In this document: in pieces, positions 7,338 to 16,398 of the stretch
Position numbering within the stretch: position 1 is the first letter of the stretch
How the letters are laid out: each line of letters starts with the position of its first letter
Source of the DNA: Bacteroidales bacterium
GTDB taxonomy: Bacteria; Bacteroidota; Bacteroidia; Bacteroidales; UBA932
Length of the DNA stretch: 39,637 nucleotides
Direction of reading: 5' to 3'
Assembly (NCBI GenBank): GCA_017631435.1
Contig: JAGBTG010000054.1
Location: 1 to 39,637 of the forward strand
Program-made: the position numbers and the translations under genes
The notes under the pieces: generated by a model
Database searches by the model: none
What the model saw: only the letters and a program-made list of their open reading frames with translations
What the model was told of the DNA's origin: nothing

Positions 7338-7381
7338 CAACCGTTAATTTGGCATAGAAAGCCCCAATTTTTTTACATCAG

Positions 7382-9169
7382 ATGAAGAATATCAGGAATT
7401 TCTGCATAATTGCACATATAGACCACGGTAAAAGTACTTTGGCAGACAGATTGCTGGAGGCAACCAACACATTGTCGGCCAGAGAGATGGAGAACCAGGT
7501 GCTTGACTCTATGGATTTGGAGAAGGAGAAGGGAATCACCATAAAGAGCCACGCCATACAGATGGAGTACTTGAGGGACGGACAGAAATATACACTCAAC
7601 CTGCTCGACACCCCTGGTCACGTTGACTTCTCTTATGAGGTTTCCCGTGCAATTGCCTCTTGCGAGGGTGCCCTCCTTATTGTAGATGCTACCCAGGGCA
7701 TACAGGCCCAGACAATATCAAACCTTTATCTTGCCCTCAACAATGATCTTGAGATTATCCCTATCATAAACAAGATTGATATGGATGCGGCAATGGTAGA
7801 TGTGGTAAAGGACCAGATTGTAGATCTTCTTGGATGCGACGAGAGCGAGATCCTTCTTGCCAGCGGACGTACCGGACAGGGTGTTCCGGAGATTCTTGAT
7901 GCAATTGTAGACAGGGTTCCTGCACCGCAGGGAGATCCGGATGCACCGCTTCAGGCCCTTATCTTTGATTCTGTGTTCAACTCTTTCCGCGGTATCATAG
8001 CATACTTTAAGGTTGAGGCAGGTTCAATCAAAAAAGGTGACAAAGTGAAGTTCTTCAACACCGGCAAGGAGTATGTTGCGGATGAGGTTGGTGTATTGAG
8101 GATGAAGATGTGCCCTAAAGATGAGATCAAAACAGGAGATGTAGGATATATCATAAGCGGTATAAAGAGTGCCGTTGAGGTTAAGGTGGGTGATACCATT
8201 ACAAAGGTTGCCGAGCCTTGTGCCGAGGCTATTGCCGGCTTTGAGGAGGTTAAGCCAATGGTGTTTGCCGGTATCTATCCAATTGAGTCTGACGAGTATG
8301 AGGATTTGCGTGCTTCGCTGGAGAAACTGCAGCTGAATGATGCTTCCCTGGTATTTGATCCGGAGAGTTCATTGGCCCTCGGTTTCGGTTTCCGTTGCGG
8401 ATTCCTTGGTCTGCTCCACCTTGAGATTGTTCAGGAGAGGCTGTTCAGGGAGTTTGATATGGACTGCATTACCACTGTTCCCAATGTTTCGTATAAGGTG
8501 TATACCACTCAGGGTGAGGTGCTGGATGTGCATAACCCGTCGGGATTACCTGCAATTACCCTTATTGACAGGATTGAGGAGCCTTACATCAGGGCACAGA
8601 TCATTTCAAAGAGTGATTTCTTTGGCCCTATCATGAAACTTTGCCTGGATAAGAGAGGTACCCTTGTGAGCCAGCATTTCCTTACCAGCGACCGTGTGGA
8701 GCTGAACTATGATATGCCGCTTTCTGAGATTGTGTTTGATTTCTATGACAAACTGAAATCCATCTCAAAAGGTTATGCGTCATTCGATTACCACATTACC
8801 GGCTACAGGGATGCAGACCTTGTGAAACTTGACATTCTCCTTAACGGTGAGGGTGTGGATGCGTTGAGCAGCCTTATCCACAGGGACCATGCTTATGACT
8901 TTGGCCGCAAGATGTGCGAGAAACTCAGGGAGCTTATCCCGCGCCAGCAGTTTGACATTGCAATCCAGGCTGCCATTGGTGCCAAGATCATTGCCCGTGA
9001 GACAGTTAAGGCAGTACGTAAGGATGTAACTGCAAAATGTTACGGCGGTGATATCTCCCGTAAGAGAAAACTTCTTGAGAAACAGAAGAAAGGTAAACGC
9101 CGTATGCGCCAGGTAGGTAACGTTGAGGTGCCGCAGAGCGCATTTATGGCAGTACTTAAACTTGACTAA
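7382..9169 (+). CDS. lepA: Translational GTPase LepA (elongation factor 4)
   Basis: A 595-residue protein of the usual LepA length. The GTPase motifs are AHIDHGKST (residues 11-19), DTPGHVDF and NKID; further LepA blocks are [15 protein letters not shown] and the C-terminal [16 protein letters not shown]. LepA is a ribosome-associated GTPase, related to EF-G, that acts in translation initiation, ribosome assembly or back-translocation under stress; its exact cellular role is debated. The ATG at 7382 gives the standard N-terminus ([19 protein letters not shown]). It is a single-gene unit with its own promoter and a strong terminator downstream. Confidence 0.97.
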   Translation: MKNIRNFCIIAHIDHGKSTLADRLLEATNTLSAREMENQVLDSMDLEKEKGITIKSHAIQMEYLRDGQKYTLNLLDTPGHVDFSYEVSRAIASCEGALLIVDATQGIQAQTISNLYLALNNDLEIIPIINKIDMDAAMVDVVKDQIVDLLGCDESEILLASGRTGQGVPEILDAIVDRVPAPQGDPDAPLQALIFDSVFNSFRGIIAYFKVEAGSIKKGDKVKFFNTGKEYVADEVGVLRMKMCPKDEIKTGDVGYIISGIKSAVEVKVGDTITKVAEPCAEAIAGFEEVKPMVFAGIYPIESDEYEDLRASLEKLQLNDASLVFDPESSLALGFGFRCGFLGLLHLEIVQERLFREFDMDCITTVPNVSYKVYTTQGEVLDVHNPSGLPAITLIDRIEEPYIRAQIISKSDFFGPIMKLCLDKRGTLVSQHFLTSDRVELNYDMPLSEIVFDFYDKLKSISKGYASFDYHITGYRDADLVKLDILLNGEGVDALSSLIHRDHAYDFGRKMCEKLRELIPRQQFDIAIQAAIGAKIIARETVKAVRKDVTAKCYGGDISRKRKLLEKQKKGKRRMRQVGNVEVPQSAFMAVLKLD

Positions 9170-9193
9170 TAAAACGAAGCTAATATGAAAGAG

Positions 9194-9234
9194 AAAGAGG
9201 GTGACCCAAAGCAAATCGGGTTACCCTCTTTTTA
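9194..9234 (+). terminator. Intrinsic terminator of lepA
   Basis: AGAGGGT-G-ACCC pairs with GGGT-T-ACCCTCT (9196-9207 with 9218-9229, one G-U) and is followed by a T-run at 9229-9233. It lies 25 bases after the lepA stop. Confidence 0.85.
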
Positions 9235-9430
9235 TCCTTAAAATCTCCACTCTGTCGGGATAAAATACACTACATGATCCATTTCATCCTTAATACCACC
9301 TCCGAACAAGGATAAAATGAGCAACTTATACATTTCGTCCTCAATATTACTCTCCAACCAGGACGAAATACACAACTAGAACATTTCGTCCTCAAATCTG
9401 CTCTTCCATAAGGATAGATTGCTAGCCATA
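9234..9430. repeat. 51-bp tandem repeat with internal palindromes
   Basis: Three nearly complete units plus partial flanking units recur every 51-52 bases: GGA(T/C)(A/G)AAAT starts at 9258, 9310, 9361, with a degenerate fourth at 9412. Each is followed about 13 bases later by ATTTC(A/G)TCC (9281, 9332, 9383), its inverted complement. In unit 3 the arms AGGACGAAAT (9360-9369) and ATTTCGTCCT (9383-9392) are perfect. The right arm of unit 2 pairs equally well with the left arm of unit 3, so alternative hairpins are possible. The array occupies the gene-free stretch between convergent lepA and the S9 peptidase gene. On the minus strand it reads open in one frame as a 17-residue repeat, but this is probably not a gene. 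Confidence 0.8.
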
Positions 9431-9492
9431 CCGAAGGCCATTGTGCCCACCTTGTCTGTGTATGGGAGGTTGTGTATGTCTGTCGGGAAGAA

Positions 9493-11943
9493 TTATAATG
9501 TCTTTGGCGGGTACATGGCATTCCACCAGGTTGGGTCATTCTGCAACCATTTTGCAAACCATGCAAAGATGGTGTTCTGCCATTGGATCCTTTTGTTGTA
9601 ATCCAGGATATGGTGGTCCTGGTCTTTTACAAGTACCATGGCGGTCTCCTTGCCAAGGAGCTTGAGGGCAGTGTACATCTGGATGCTCTCTCCAACCGGA
9701 ACGTTGTTGTCCTTGTCGCCGTGAAGGAACAGCAGCGGGGTGTTCACCTTGTGGGCGTTGTACAATGGGCTCTGTTCTACATACAGCTCCCTGTGGCTCC
9801 ATGGGTAACTGTTGGCCATAGAGACTTCGCTGTATGAGTAGCCCCAATATCCCTCGCCCCAGTAACTTGTGTGGTCGCTGATGCCGGCATGGGAGATGGC
9901 TGCGGCAAAGATGTCGGTGACGGTTTGCAGGTACATGGTGGTAAAGCCGCCGTATGAGGCTCCAATGCAGCCTATCCTGGTCTCATCTACAAACGGATGC
10001 TCCTTGCAGAACTGCTTGGTTCCCTCAATGATATCCTGGGCAGGCCCGTTGCCTGCAGTGTTTACGTGACGGGCAGAAAACTCCTGTCCAAAGCCGGTGG
10101 CTCCGCTTGGGTTAACCACATAAACCACATATCCCATGGCTGCATACAGGTGGTGTGGGTAGCGGCTCTCAAAGTTGCGCTCTGTAGGGCTGCATCCGCC
10201 GTAGTAGTTTACAATAAGAGGGTATTTTTTTGCCGGATCAAAATTTGCCGGAAGGTAATATCGGCCGTTGATTTCATCCCCTTTGGAGTTCCTGAAGTTC
10301 CAGCCATGGCACTCGCCAAGCTGCACACCCTCAAGGATATCCTTGCTCAGGTCTTCCCAAAGCGCAGATGTCCCTTTCTTTAGGTCTGTAATGTAGGCCT
10401 TGTCTGAATTGCTGGCACCCTGGCCGTACCACATCATCACCGGAGCGGTATCCGCAATGGTGAAATGTTTCACAAGGTCTTCCTGTGTCTTTATCTGTGA
10501 AATCTTGCCTGATGCAGGGTTGAGCCTGAACAGGTTTATCATATCCTTGTCCTCTGCAGTGAAGTAGATTTGGTTGTCATTTCTGCTCCATGCAACGGAT
10601 CCCACATTAGGGTTGAAATCCCTGGTTACTGCCTTTATCTTCCTGCTTTCCAGATTCATAAGATAGAGCTGGTAATCGTACATGCTCGGAGTCTGTCCCT
10701 CTTTTACATTCTTTCCAATGCCGCCAAGTGCCTCCGGTGTTCCTATAATGGCAATCACAGATCCGTCGGGAGAAAATTTTGCATTGCTTATAAATCCGTC
10801 ATCCTCCACAAGTGGTGTCATCACATTCTGTGCGTTGTCCCAAAGGTACAGGCTGTACAGGGTGGTAGGGCGTTCAGTGAGGCGCCCACGGCTGGTCATG
10901 ATGAGGATTTTTGTTCCGTCGCTGGAGATGTCTGTTGCCCAGGTGCTGCGGTAACCGAATGTAAGCGGTTGCATTACCCCTGTTGCCAGATGGTATTTGG
11001 CAAGGCTGGTGCGGTTGCGCCATCCCGGCTGCCGGTCGTCGGGAACAAGGACTTCATAGATTTCTTCCTTCTCTGCCGGACCTTTCTGCTCAATTGAATA
11101 AAGGAGGTAATCTTCAGATGGGGAGATCTGGAACCACCCTGCAGGGATGTTTTTGGCAAATATTGTCTCCTGGCCGGTTGCCGGGTCTACGGTAATGATA
11201 TGTCTGCCGCCGGCATCCTCTCTGGTGTACCAGTAAAGGCTGCTTTTTGGCATCCATGAAGGGTTGTCGCCGAGCGGTACTGAAACTGAGCCGGTTGCCA
11301 CTTCCGTAAGTGTTGTGGTGTAGATATTTTTTCCTCCTGCGAGTGAAGTGTTATATCTGGTAATGAGCCATTTCCCGCAAGGAGAGAGCTGCATGCCCTG
11401 GAATCTCTTTCCGTGGAGCACATCCGTAAGGGCATATTGCCTTTTGCCGTCTTCCCTCAAGACAAATACCCCTTCCTGCTCTGTTTCAACACTTATTGCC
11501 GGAGCCCCCTTCTGCTCCGGGGTAATGAGGTATTTCACAATCACAGTGTGGGTGGCAGGAATAACTTCAATTTTGCTTCCCGACAATTTCTTGCCGTCTA
11601 CATACACCACATAATTCTCCACACCCTCCACCTTTATCTCACCCTTGGCGTACTTCCCGTTCTGCAGGCTGAATCCCAGCATGGCAATTGCCTGGCTGCC
11701 GGCCGCTGCCGGTATCTCCGTTACATTTATATATGGTGCCTGCTCCAGCTGGCTGAATGATACATAGGTATCCAAAAGGTTTTTTGCATCAAACTCCTTG
11801 CCGTTTACATCGGTCTTGTCTGTTGCGTACGGGGTAGCCACCTGGTGTGGACCGGCATACTTGAATCTGGTTATCTTCATTGTTTCTGCATTTGCAATAA
11901 GGCTGCACAGCAGTGCGCAGCACATGACTGTAACTCTCTTCAT
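9493..11943 (-). CDS. S9 family serine peptidase (dipeptidyl-peptidase type)
   Basis: An 816-residue exported protein (signal peptide about 1-19). Residues about 170-530 form a beta-propeller-like region with WD-like strands (FSPDGSVIAIIG, GSVAWSRNDNQIYFT). The C-terminal 270 residues are an alpha/beta hydrolase with the catalytic Ser 663 in GASYGGF, Asp 745 in HGDKDNNVP and His 777 or 778 in DQDHHI. This is the prolyl oligopeptidase family S9 layout seen in the periplasmic dipeptidyl peptidases of Bacteroidales, which trim peptides taken up as carbon source. The N-terminal 150 residues are extra to the core. Exact peptide preference cannot be read from the sequence. It appears to be a single-gene unit; the repeat array lies downstream. 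Confidence 0.92.
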   Translation of the reverse strand: MKRVTVMCCALLCSLIANAETMKITRFKYAGPHQVATPYATDKTDVNGKEFDAKNLLDTYVSFSQLEQAPYINVTEIPAAAGSQAIAMLGFSLQNGKYAKGEIKVEGVENYVVYVDGKKLSGSKIEVIPATHTVIVKYLITPEQKGAPAISVETEQEGVFVLREDGKRQYALTDVLHGKRFQGMQLSPCGKWLITRYNTSLAGGKNIYTTTLTEVATGSVSVPLGDNPSWMPKSSLYWYTREDAGGRHIITVDPATGQETIFAKNIPAGWFQISPSEDYLLYSIEQKGPAEKEEIYEVLVPDDRQPGWRNRTSLAKYHLATGVMQPLTFGYRSTWATDISSDGTKILIMTSRGRLTERPTTLYSLYLWDNAQNVMTPLVEDDGFISNAKFSPDGSVIAIIGTPEALGGIGKNVKEGQTPSMYDYQLYLMNLESRKIKAVTRDFNPNVGSVAWSRNDNQIYFTAEDKDMINLFRLNPASGKISQIKTQEDLVKHFTIADTAPVMMWYGQGASNSDKAYITDLKKGTSALWEDLSKDILEGVQLGECHGWNFRNSKGDEINGRYYLPANFDPAKKYPLIVNYYGGCSPTERNFESRYPHHLYAAMGYVVYVVNPSGATGFGQEFSARHVNTAGNGPAQDIIEGTKQFCKEHPFVDETRIGCIGASYGGFTTMYLQTVTDIFAAAISHAGISDHTSYWGEGYWGYSYSEVSMANSYPWSHRELYVEQSPLYNAHKVNTPLLFLHGDKDNNVPVGESIQMYTALKLLGKETAMVLVKDQDHHILDYNKRIQWQNTIFAWFAKWLQNDPTWWNAMYPPKTL

Positions 11944-11997
11944 ATTCTATTGTTGCTGTGTAGTGCAAATTTGCAGAAAATATGGGAGAATGGCAAT

Positions 11998-12028
11998 AAA
12001 AAAGGTGGCCTGATTGCTCTGGCCACCT
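11998..12028 (-). terminator. Intrinsic terminator of the TPR/OmpA-like lipoprotein gene
   Basis: On the minus strand a perfect 8-bp stem (AGGTGGCC with GGCCACCT, 12021-12028 and 12003-12010) is followed by six T residues. It lies 26 bases after the stop at 12055. Confidence 0.88.
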
Positions 12029-12054
12029 CTCTGTATCAGAAGATCAAAAGATCA

Positions 12055-13728
12055 TTATAGTTTTGCAAACTCAATGTCTTTAGCTGCTCTCTTGGCAAGT
12101 TTCTCATCTTTCTTAGCTGTCTCAAGAAGCTCTTTAGCCTGGCTGTTGTTGCCCTGGCGAGCTGCGATGATAGCTTTCAAGTAAGATTTGCAAGGGCATT
12201 TTGCATTTGCAAGGATAGAAGATGCCTTGTCAAGTTTGCCTGTTACAACGTTTACTAGAGCCTCGTTGAAAGAGTTTGTGCCTGCCAATGCAGTTGCTGC
12301 TGCAGCGTAGTCGCCTTTAAGGATAAGCAATGCACCCATGTTCTCTTTAGCCTCAGGAAGGTTGCCTGCTTTTGCAAGATACTCAGCTGCTGCATCAAAG
12401 TTCTCCTCCTGCATAGCTGCTACTGCCATGTTGTTGTAGTAGATAGCGTTCTTGTCAGATACTTTTGCAAGGTAACCTTTAGCCTCAGCGGTTTTCTTAG
12501 CTTTAAGGCTCAAAGCTGCAAGGTTGTTGTAAGCTCTGCTGCTGTTGAATTTAGAAGCTGCTGCCTTGTAGATCTCAGCTTTAGCTGCGTCTTTGTCAAA
12601 CAAAGTTGCACCGTAAAGAAGAGCCTCCTCGTCAAGCTGGCTCATGTTCTCGTTGATGATCTGTGTAAGCTCCTCGTCAGTCCAGTTCTTGTACTCTACG
12701 TTAGCAACGAATCTTGCTCTACGCAATGCTGGAAGAACCTCGTCAGCCAAAGTTTTGTAAACAGCGCTCATGTTTTTGATCTCACGCTCTCTTACAGCTG
12801 GATCTGAGTACATTGAAAGAACGCGAAGGATAAGCTCCTTGTCCTGGATGTCAGATGCCTGTACCAACTCCTGGAAGCCCTCCCAGTCCTCAGAGATCTG
12901 AGAAACGTTTACAGGGATATCTTTTACTTTAGCTTTCTTTGAGATAACTTTTACAAATGCAGTCTCAGCAGATTTTGCTCTTTTCTCAGAAAGTCTGGTG
13001 TTTACGTCAAGCTCTCCGTCTGGTGAAGCGTAAGCGATGATGTCGTTTGAAACGATAGTCTTGCGCTCGTTGTTCTGAGCCTCGTTCAAGTACTCTTGGA
13101 ACTCTTTGATCTGCTCTGTTCTAAGCTGATTGTTTCTTACATTTGACTGGTTGATGATGTAAAGTACCTGAGCCTCTTTCTTCTCAGCAATCACTTTCTG
13201 GTAAGCGTCGCTCTCAAAAGCAGGTTTGCCCTCAGTCTTAACCAACATGTAAGTACAGTTTGTACCGTCAGCAACTTTGTAGTGGTAAGGGAACTCGTAC
13301 TGTTTGCTTCTGTCTGCGTTGTAAACTACAGCTCTTAGCTCAAGGACAGCTTTCTCCATACCAGGTTTGTAGTCGAAGGTAACCTCTTTGGTAACCTCGC
13401 CACCCTGTTTGTAAGAAATTACAGTGTAGTTGTCCATGATTTTGTCACCCTGAAGGGTAAGGACTGGACCTACAACCTCGCCACCCTCGTAAACCATTAC
13501 TGGAGTTACATTAAGGATAGCCTCGCTCTTGAAAAACTCGGCAGGGAACTTAAGGGTGTAAGAAGCGGTGATTTTTCCGCCAATAGCCTCAAGAACATTG
13601 CTCTTACCAGCTGCTCCGTTGATTGTAACGTCAGTTACGATAGAGTCAGCAAGTTCAGCCATTTTTGAAGGGTTGCTGCACGCTGCCATCAATAGGCATG
13701 CAAATGCAAAAAGAATGCTTTTTCTCAT
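12055..13728 (-). CDS. Lipoprotein with OmpA-like region and TPR repeats
   Basis: A 557-residue lipoprotein (LMAAC, lipidated Cys 17). The N-terminal 160 residues are a beta-rich unknown region. Around residues 185-300 there is an OmpA C-like pattern (AYASPDGELDVNTRLSEKRA), as in peptidoglycan-associated proteins. The C-terminal 190 residues are helical TPR-like repeats (AYNNLAALSLKAKKTAEAKG, IYYNNMAVAAMQEENFDAAA). The combination suggests an envelope scaffold linking the outer membrane to other proteins; no enzyme motif is seen. Codon choice is strongly biased (for example GCT/GCA for Ala), unlike many neighbours, which suggests high expression. It has its own promoter element inside the end of the kdsB region and a strong terminator. 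Confidence 0.75.
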   Translation of the reverse strand: MRKSILFAFACLLMAACSNPSKMAELADSIVTDVTINGAAGKSNVLEAIGGKITASYTLKFPAEFFKSEAILNVTPVMVYEGGEVVGPVLTLQGDKIMDNYTVISYKQGGEVTKEVTFDYKPGMEKAVLELRAVVYNADRSKQYEFPYHYKVADGTNCTYMLVKTEGKPAFESDAYQKVIAEKKEAQVLYIINQSNVRNNQLRTEQIKEFQEYLNEAQNNERKTIVSNDIIAYASPDGELDVNTRLSEKRAKSAETAFVKVISKKAKVKDIPVNVSQISEDWEGFQELVQASDIQDKELILRVLSMYSDPAVREREIKNMSAVYKTLADEVLPALRRARFVANVEYKNWTDEELTQIINENMSQLDEEALLYGATLFDKDAAKAEIYKAAASKFNSSRAYNNLAALSLKAKKTAEAKGYLAKVSDKNAIYYNNMAVAAMQEENFDAAAEYLAKAGNLPEAKENMGALLILKGDYAAAATALAGTNSFNEALVNVVTGKLDKASSILANAKCPCKSYLKAIIAARQGNNSQAKELLETAKKDEKLAKRAAKDIEFAKL

Positions 13729-13769
13729 GAATATTATGTTTAGTTGATTTTAGTTTACACACTTTTGCG

Positions 13770-13777
13770 CAAATATA
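13770..13777 (-). promoter_or_regulatory. Probable promoter -7 element of the lipoprotein gene
   Basis: On the minus strand the sequence is TATATTTG (TAnnTTTG), 41 bases before the ATG at 13728 and just beyond the kdsB stop codon. No convincing -33 element was seen. Confidence 0.5.
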
Positions 13778-13778
13778 A

Positions 13779-14534
13779 TCAATCCCAATCATATTTGGAA
13801 TTAATAAATGCCAAATCTTCTTCAGTATCTACCGCATGTGTCTCAAATTCTGTCTCTGCAACCCTGATTTTCAGGCCATTTTCTATCCATCTGAGCTGTT
13901 CCAGCTTCTCTGTCTTTTCAAGGAATCCCTGTGGCATGGCGCAGATTTTGGCCAGCGTTTCTACCCTATAGCCGTAAAGTCCTATATGACGGAAGAACGG
14001 GGTTGTTTTTACATATTCGTCTGTAACCTCAATGTCCCTGCTGTATGGAATAGGGGTGCGGCTGAAATAAATTGCATCTCCGTTCTTGTCTACGATAACC
14101 TTGGGGCTGTTGGGGTTCATAAGTTCCTCCTTGCCTGTAATTCTCTTTACAAGGGTGGCGAGCTCAACTGAAGGATCGTTGAAGCAGGCGCCCAACTGCT
14201 CAAGCTGCTGGGGTCTGATGTATGGCTCATCGCCCTGTACATTTATTACAACGTCAAAGCTTTCTCCTGTTTCTGCGCAGTAGTTTTTGAGGGCTTCATG
14301 GCACCGGTCGGTACCGCTGTTGTGTGATGTTGAGGTCATTACAACCTTGCCGCCGAATTCTTTCACTGCATTGTAGATTCTTTCGTCATCTGTAGCTACA
14401 CAGGCATTGGGGAATGCCTTTACTGTCTGCTCGTATACTCTTTGGATCATAGGTTTCCCGTGTACCAGGGCGAGCGGTTTGCCCGGGAATCGGGAAGATG
14501 CGTACCTTGCGGGAATTAGTGCCAGTATCTTCAT
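13779..14534 (-). CDS. kdsB: 3-deoxy-manno-octulosonate cytidylyltransferase
   Basis: A 251-residue enzyme that makes CMP-KDO from CTP and KDO, the activation step before KDO is added to lipid A in the cytoplasm. The nucleotidyltransferase signature is at the N-terminus (IPARYASSRFPGKPLALVHG), with NVQGDEPYIRPQQ for nucleotide and metal binding and YFSRTPIPYSRD in the middle. The length matches KdsB. It diverges from the sigma54-type regulator, whose operon encodes LptE, so two LPS steps flank one promoter region. A TACTTTTG element precedes it. Confidence 0.96.
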   Translation of the reverse strand: MKILALIPARYASSRFPGKPLALVHGKPMIQRVYEQTVKAFPNACVATDDERIYNAVKEFGGKVVMTSTSHNSGTDRCHEALKNYCAETGESFDVVINVQGDEPYIRPQQLEQLGACFNDPSVELATLVKRITGKEELMNPNSPKVIVDKNGDAIYFSRTPIPYSRDIEVTDEYVKTTPFFRHIGLYGYRVETLAKICAMPQGFLEKTEKLEQLRWIENGLKIRVAETEFETHAVDTEEDLAFINSKYDWD

Positions 14535-14571
14535 GTTAGTCTTTCAATTGTGCCCTTTGGGCAATTTTGAA

Positions 14572-14579
14572 CAAAAGTA
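14572..14579 (-). promoter_or_regulatory. Probable kdsB promoter -7 element
   Basis: On the minus strand the sequence reads TACTTTTG (TAnnTTTG), 37 bases before the kdsB ATG. It lies 33 bases from the opposite-facing element of the sigma54 regulator. Confidence 0.45.
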
Positions 14580-14612
14580 GTGAAAATTGGCTTTTATGCA
14601 GTAGAAAATTTT

Positions 14613-14620
14613 TAACTTTG
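14613..14620 (+). promoter_or_regulatory. Probable -7 element directly before the sigma54-regulator ATG
   Basis: TAACTTTG fits TAnnTTTG but ends only six bases before the ATG at 14627. If it is used, transcription would start at or next to the start codon, giving a leaderless message. Confidence 0.4.
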
Positions 14621-14626
14621 CAGATT

Positions 14627-15886
14627 ATGGAATTGCAGAATTTAAAGCAGAGGTTTGATATTATAGGCAATGATCCGGCCCTTATGAGGGCTCTGGAGAT
14701 TGCTGTGCAGGTGGCCAATACAGATTTGTCTGTACTGGTTACAGGAGAGAGCGGTGTGGGTAAGGAGGTGATTCCCCAGATTATACATCAGAACAGCGCC
14801 CGCAAACATGGTACTTACATTGCTGTAAACTGTGGCGCAATACCGGAAGGTACAATTGATTCTGAACTGTTCGGACACGAGAAGGGTTCATTTACAGGGG
14901 CATACGATACACGTAAAGGATACTTTGAAACAGCCAACGGAGGTACAATATTCCTTGATGAGGTGGCAGAGCTTCCAATGACAACCCAGGTAAGGTTGTT
15001 GAGGGTACTCCAGACAGGAGAGTTCTATAAAGTGGGCTCGTCAAAGGTGCAGAAGACAAATGTGAGGGTGGTGGCTGCAACAAACAAGAACCTTCCGCAC
15101 GCAATAAGGCACGGAAAGTTCAGGGAAGACCTCTATTACAGGCTCAATACTGTCCCCATAGTTCTTCCTGCCCTCAGGGAGAGAGTTTCTGATATAAATC
15201 TCCTTTTTACCAAGTTTGCGGTAGATTTTGCACAGAAGTACCAGATGCCTCCGGTGAAGCTTTCAAAAGGGGCACAGATGCTTCTTGCCCAGTACAGATG
15301 GCCGGGCAACATAAGGCAGCTCAAGAGTGTTGCCGAGCAGATGTCAATATTGGAGGAAGAGAGGCTGATAGAACCGGCAATCCTCCAGAAGTATCTTCCT
15401 GCAGACGGTCCGGATTCCCTTCCTGTTGTAGGTGGGGAGCAGAACAATGCGGAGATGTTCAGCGAGAGGGAGAAGTTCTATATGGCTATGCTTCAGCAGC
15501 TGCAGCTTGAGGTGCAGAACCTCAGGATGGATATGGAGAGGATCAAGGGTGGAGTTCCTGTCGGGATTAACAATAATGAGGAGGTTGCTGCCTTGCCTGC
15601 AGTGATTCCTGTACATCCGGTGCAGAGTGTTCCTGCTGTTGCCAATGTGCAGCCGGTTACCCAGCCGGTGCAGCCTGTGGAGCCGGATCATGAACTTGCG
15701 GTTGAAGAGTCTGAGGCCATTGATGTGGAGGAGTATGAGGAGGATTTCTCTATACCTAATGCAACTGACAATCTTATAAGGAAGGCACTGAAGAAGTATT
15801 CCAACAAGAAAGAGGCGGCCGAGGCGCTTGAAATCTCGGAGAGGACCCTTTACAGAAAAATCAAGGAACTGGGTCTTGAAGACTGA
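14627..15886 (+). CDS. Sigma54-dependent-type AAA+ transcriptional regulator
   Basis: A 419-residue regulator. The AAA+ domain begins almost at the N-terminus: Walker A GESGVGKE (40-47), the sigma54-contact loop GSFTGA (87-92, usually GAFTGA), Walker B IFLDEV (108-113) and the arginine-containing FREDLYYRLN. A Val/Pro/Gln-rich linker follows (about 310-360), then a Fis-type HTH at about 384-419 (NKKEAAEALEISERTLYRKI). No receiver or sensor domain precedes the AAA+ part, so activity must be set another way. The ATG at 14627 is chosen; an upstream in-frame TTG at 14567 would add 20 residues without homology. It leads lptE, a TPR gene and secG, a conserved Bacteroidales neighbourhood. Confidence 0.9.
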   Translation: MELQNLKQRFDIIGNDPALMRALEIAVQVANTDLSVLVTGESGVGKEVIPQIIHQNSARKHGTYIAVNCGAIPEGTIDSELFGHEKGSFTGAYDTRKGYFETANGGTIFLDEVAELPMTTQVRLLRVLQTGEFYKVGSSKVQKTNVRVVAATNKNLPHAIRHGKFREDLYYRLNTVPIVLPALRERVSDINLLFTKFAVDFAQKYQMPPVKLSKGAQMLLAQYRWPGNIRQLKSVAEQMSILEEERLIEPAILQKYLPADGPDSLPVVGGEQNNAEMFSEREKFYMAMLQQLQLEVQNLRMDMERIKGGVPVGINNNEEVAALPAVIPVHPVQSVPAVANVQPVTQPVQPVEPDHELAVEESEAIDVEEYEEDFSIPNATDNLIRKALKKYSNKKEAAEALEISERTLYRKIKELGLED

Positions 15887-15892
15887 TAAGAT

Positions 15893-16396
15893 ATGAAGAG
15901 AAGAAATTTTATACTGTTTGCCCTGCTGACGGGCATTTTTACAGCTTGCGGCATTTACAAGTTCAATGATACATCAATTGCCCCAGATGTGCATACGATT
16001 TCTGTGTATACAATTGAGAACAGGGCAATGAAGGTGAATCCGCAGTTGAGCAATACCCTTACTTTGGCATTGCAGGACCAGTACAGGAAACTTACCAAGC
16101 TGGAGATGGTTGAAGATGGCGGTGATCTGCAGGTGAGCGGGTTCATTACATCGTATGAGATTACCCCAACTGCTGTAACCTCGCAGGAGGTGGCGGCGCA
16201 GAACAGGCTTACCGTTACGGTAAAGATCCAGTTCAAGAACCTCAAGCATGAGGAAGAGGATTTTGAAAAGTCATTTGCAGCATATCAGGATTATGACTCC
16301 AACCTCTCGCTTGATTCTGTTGAGGCGCAGCTCGTGGACGAGATTGTGGAGATTCTGGTTGAGGACATTTTTAACGCAACAGTAGCAAACTGGTAA
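15893..16396 (+). CDS. lptE: LPS assembly lipoprotein LptE
   Basis: A 167-residue lipoprotein (lipobox FTAC, Cys 19) that starts CGIYKFNDTSIAPDV, a pattern characteristic of Bacteroidota LptE (ACGIYSFS-like). Blocks such as TISVYTIENRA, LSNTLTLALQDQYRKLT and LQVSGFITSYEI match the LptE fold. LptE plugs the LptD barrel and helps to deliver LPS to the outer leaflet. It starts seven bases after the sigma54-type regulator and is followed two bases later by the next open reading frame, so the genes are one operon. Confidence 0.88.
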   Translation: MKRRNFILFALLTGIFTACGIYKFNDTSIAPDVHTISVYTIENRAMKVNPQLSNTLTLALQDQYRKLTKLEMVEDGGDLQVSGFITSYEITPTAVTSQEVAAQNRLTVTVKIQFKNLKHEEEDFEKSFAAYQDYDSNLSLDSVEAQLVDEIVEILVEDIFNATVANW

Positions 16397-16398
16397 TT

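Noticed and set aside
9234-9430. Possible CRISPR array
   Set aside because: The period is regular but the units are similar throughout, with no unique spacers between fixed repeats, and there are no cas genes nearby.
9270-9566. A 98-codon minus-strand open frame over the tandem repeat with 17-residue repeats
   Set aside because: It overlaps the 3' end of the S9 peptidase gene, has no signal or fold pattern, and its repeat is explained by the 51-bp DNA period, which is a multiple of three. Treated as a by-product of the repeat.
14544-14565. Hairpin TGCCC-TTT-GGGCA before kdsB as a terminator
   Set aside because: The stem is short with a three-base loop, and no T-run follows on the strand where it would be needed; it lies in the kdsB leader.
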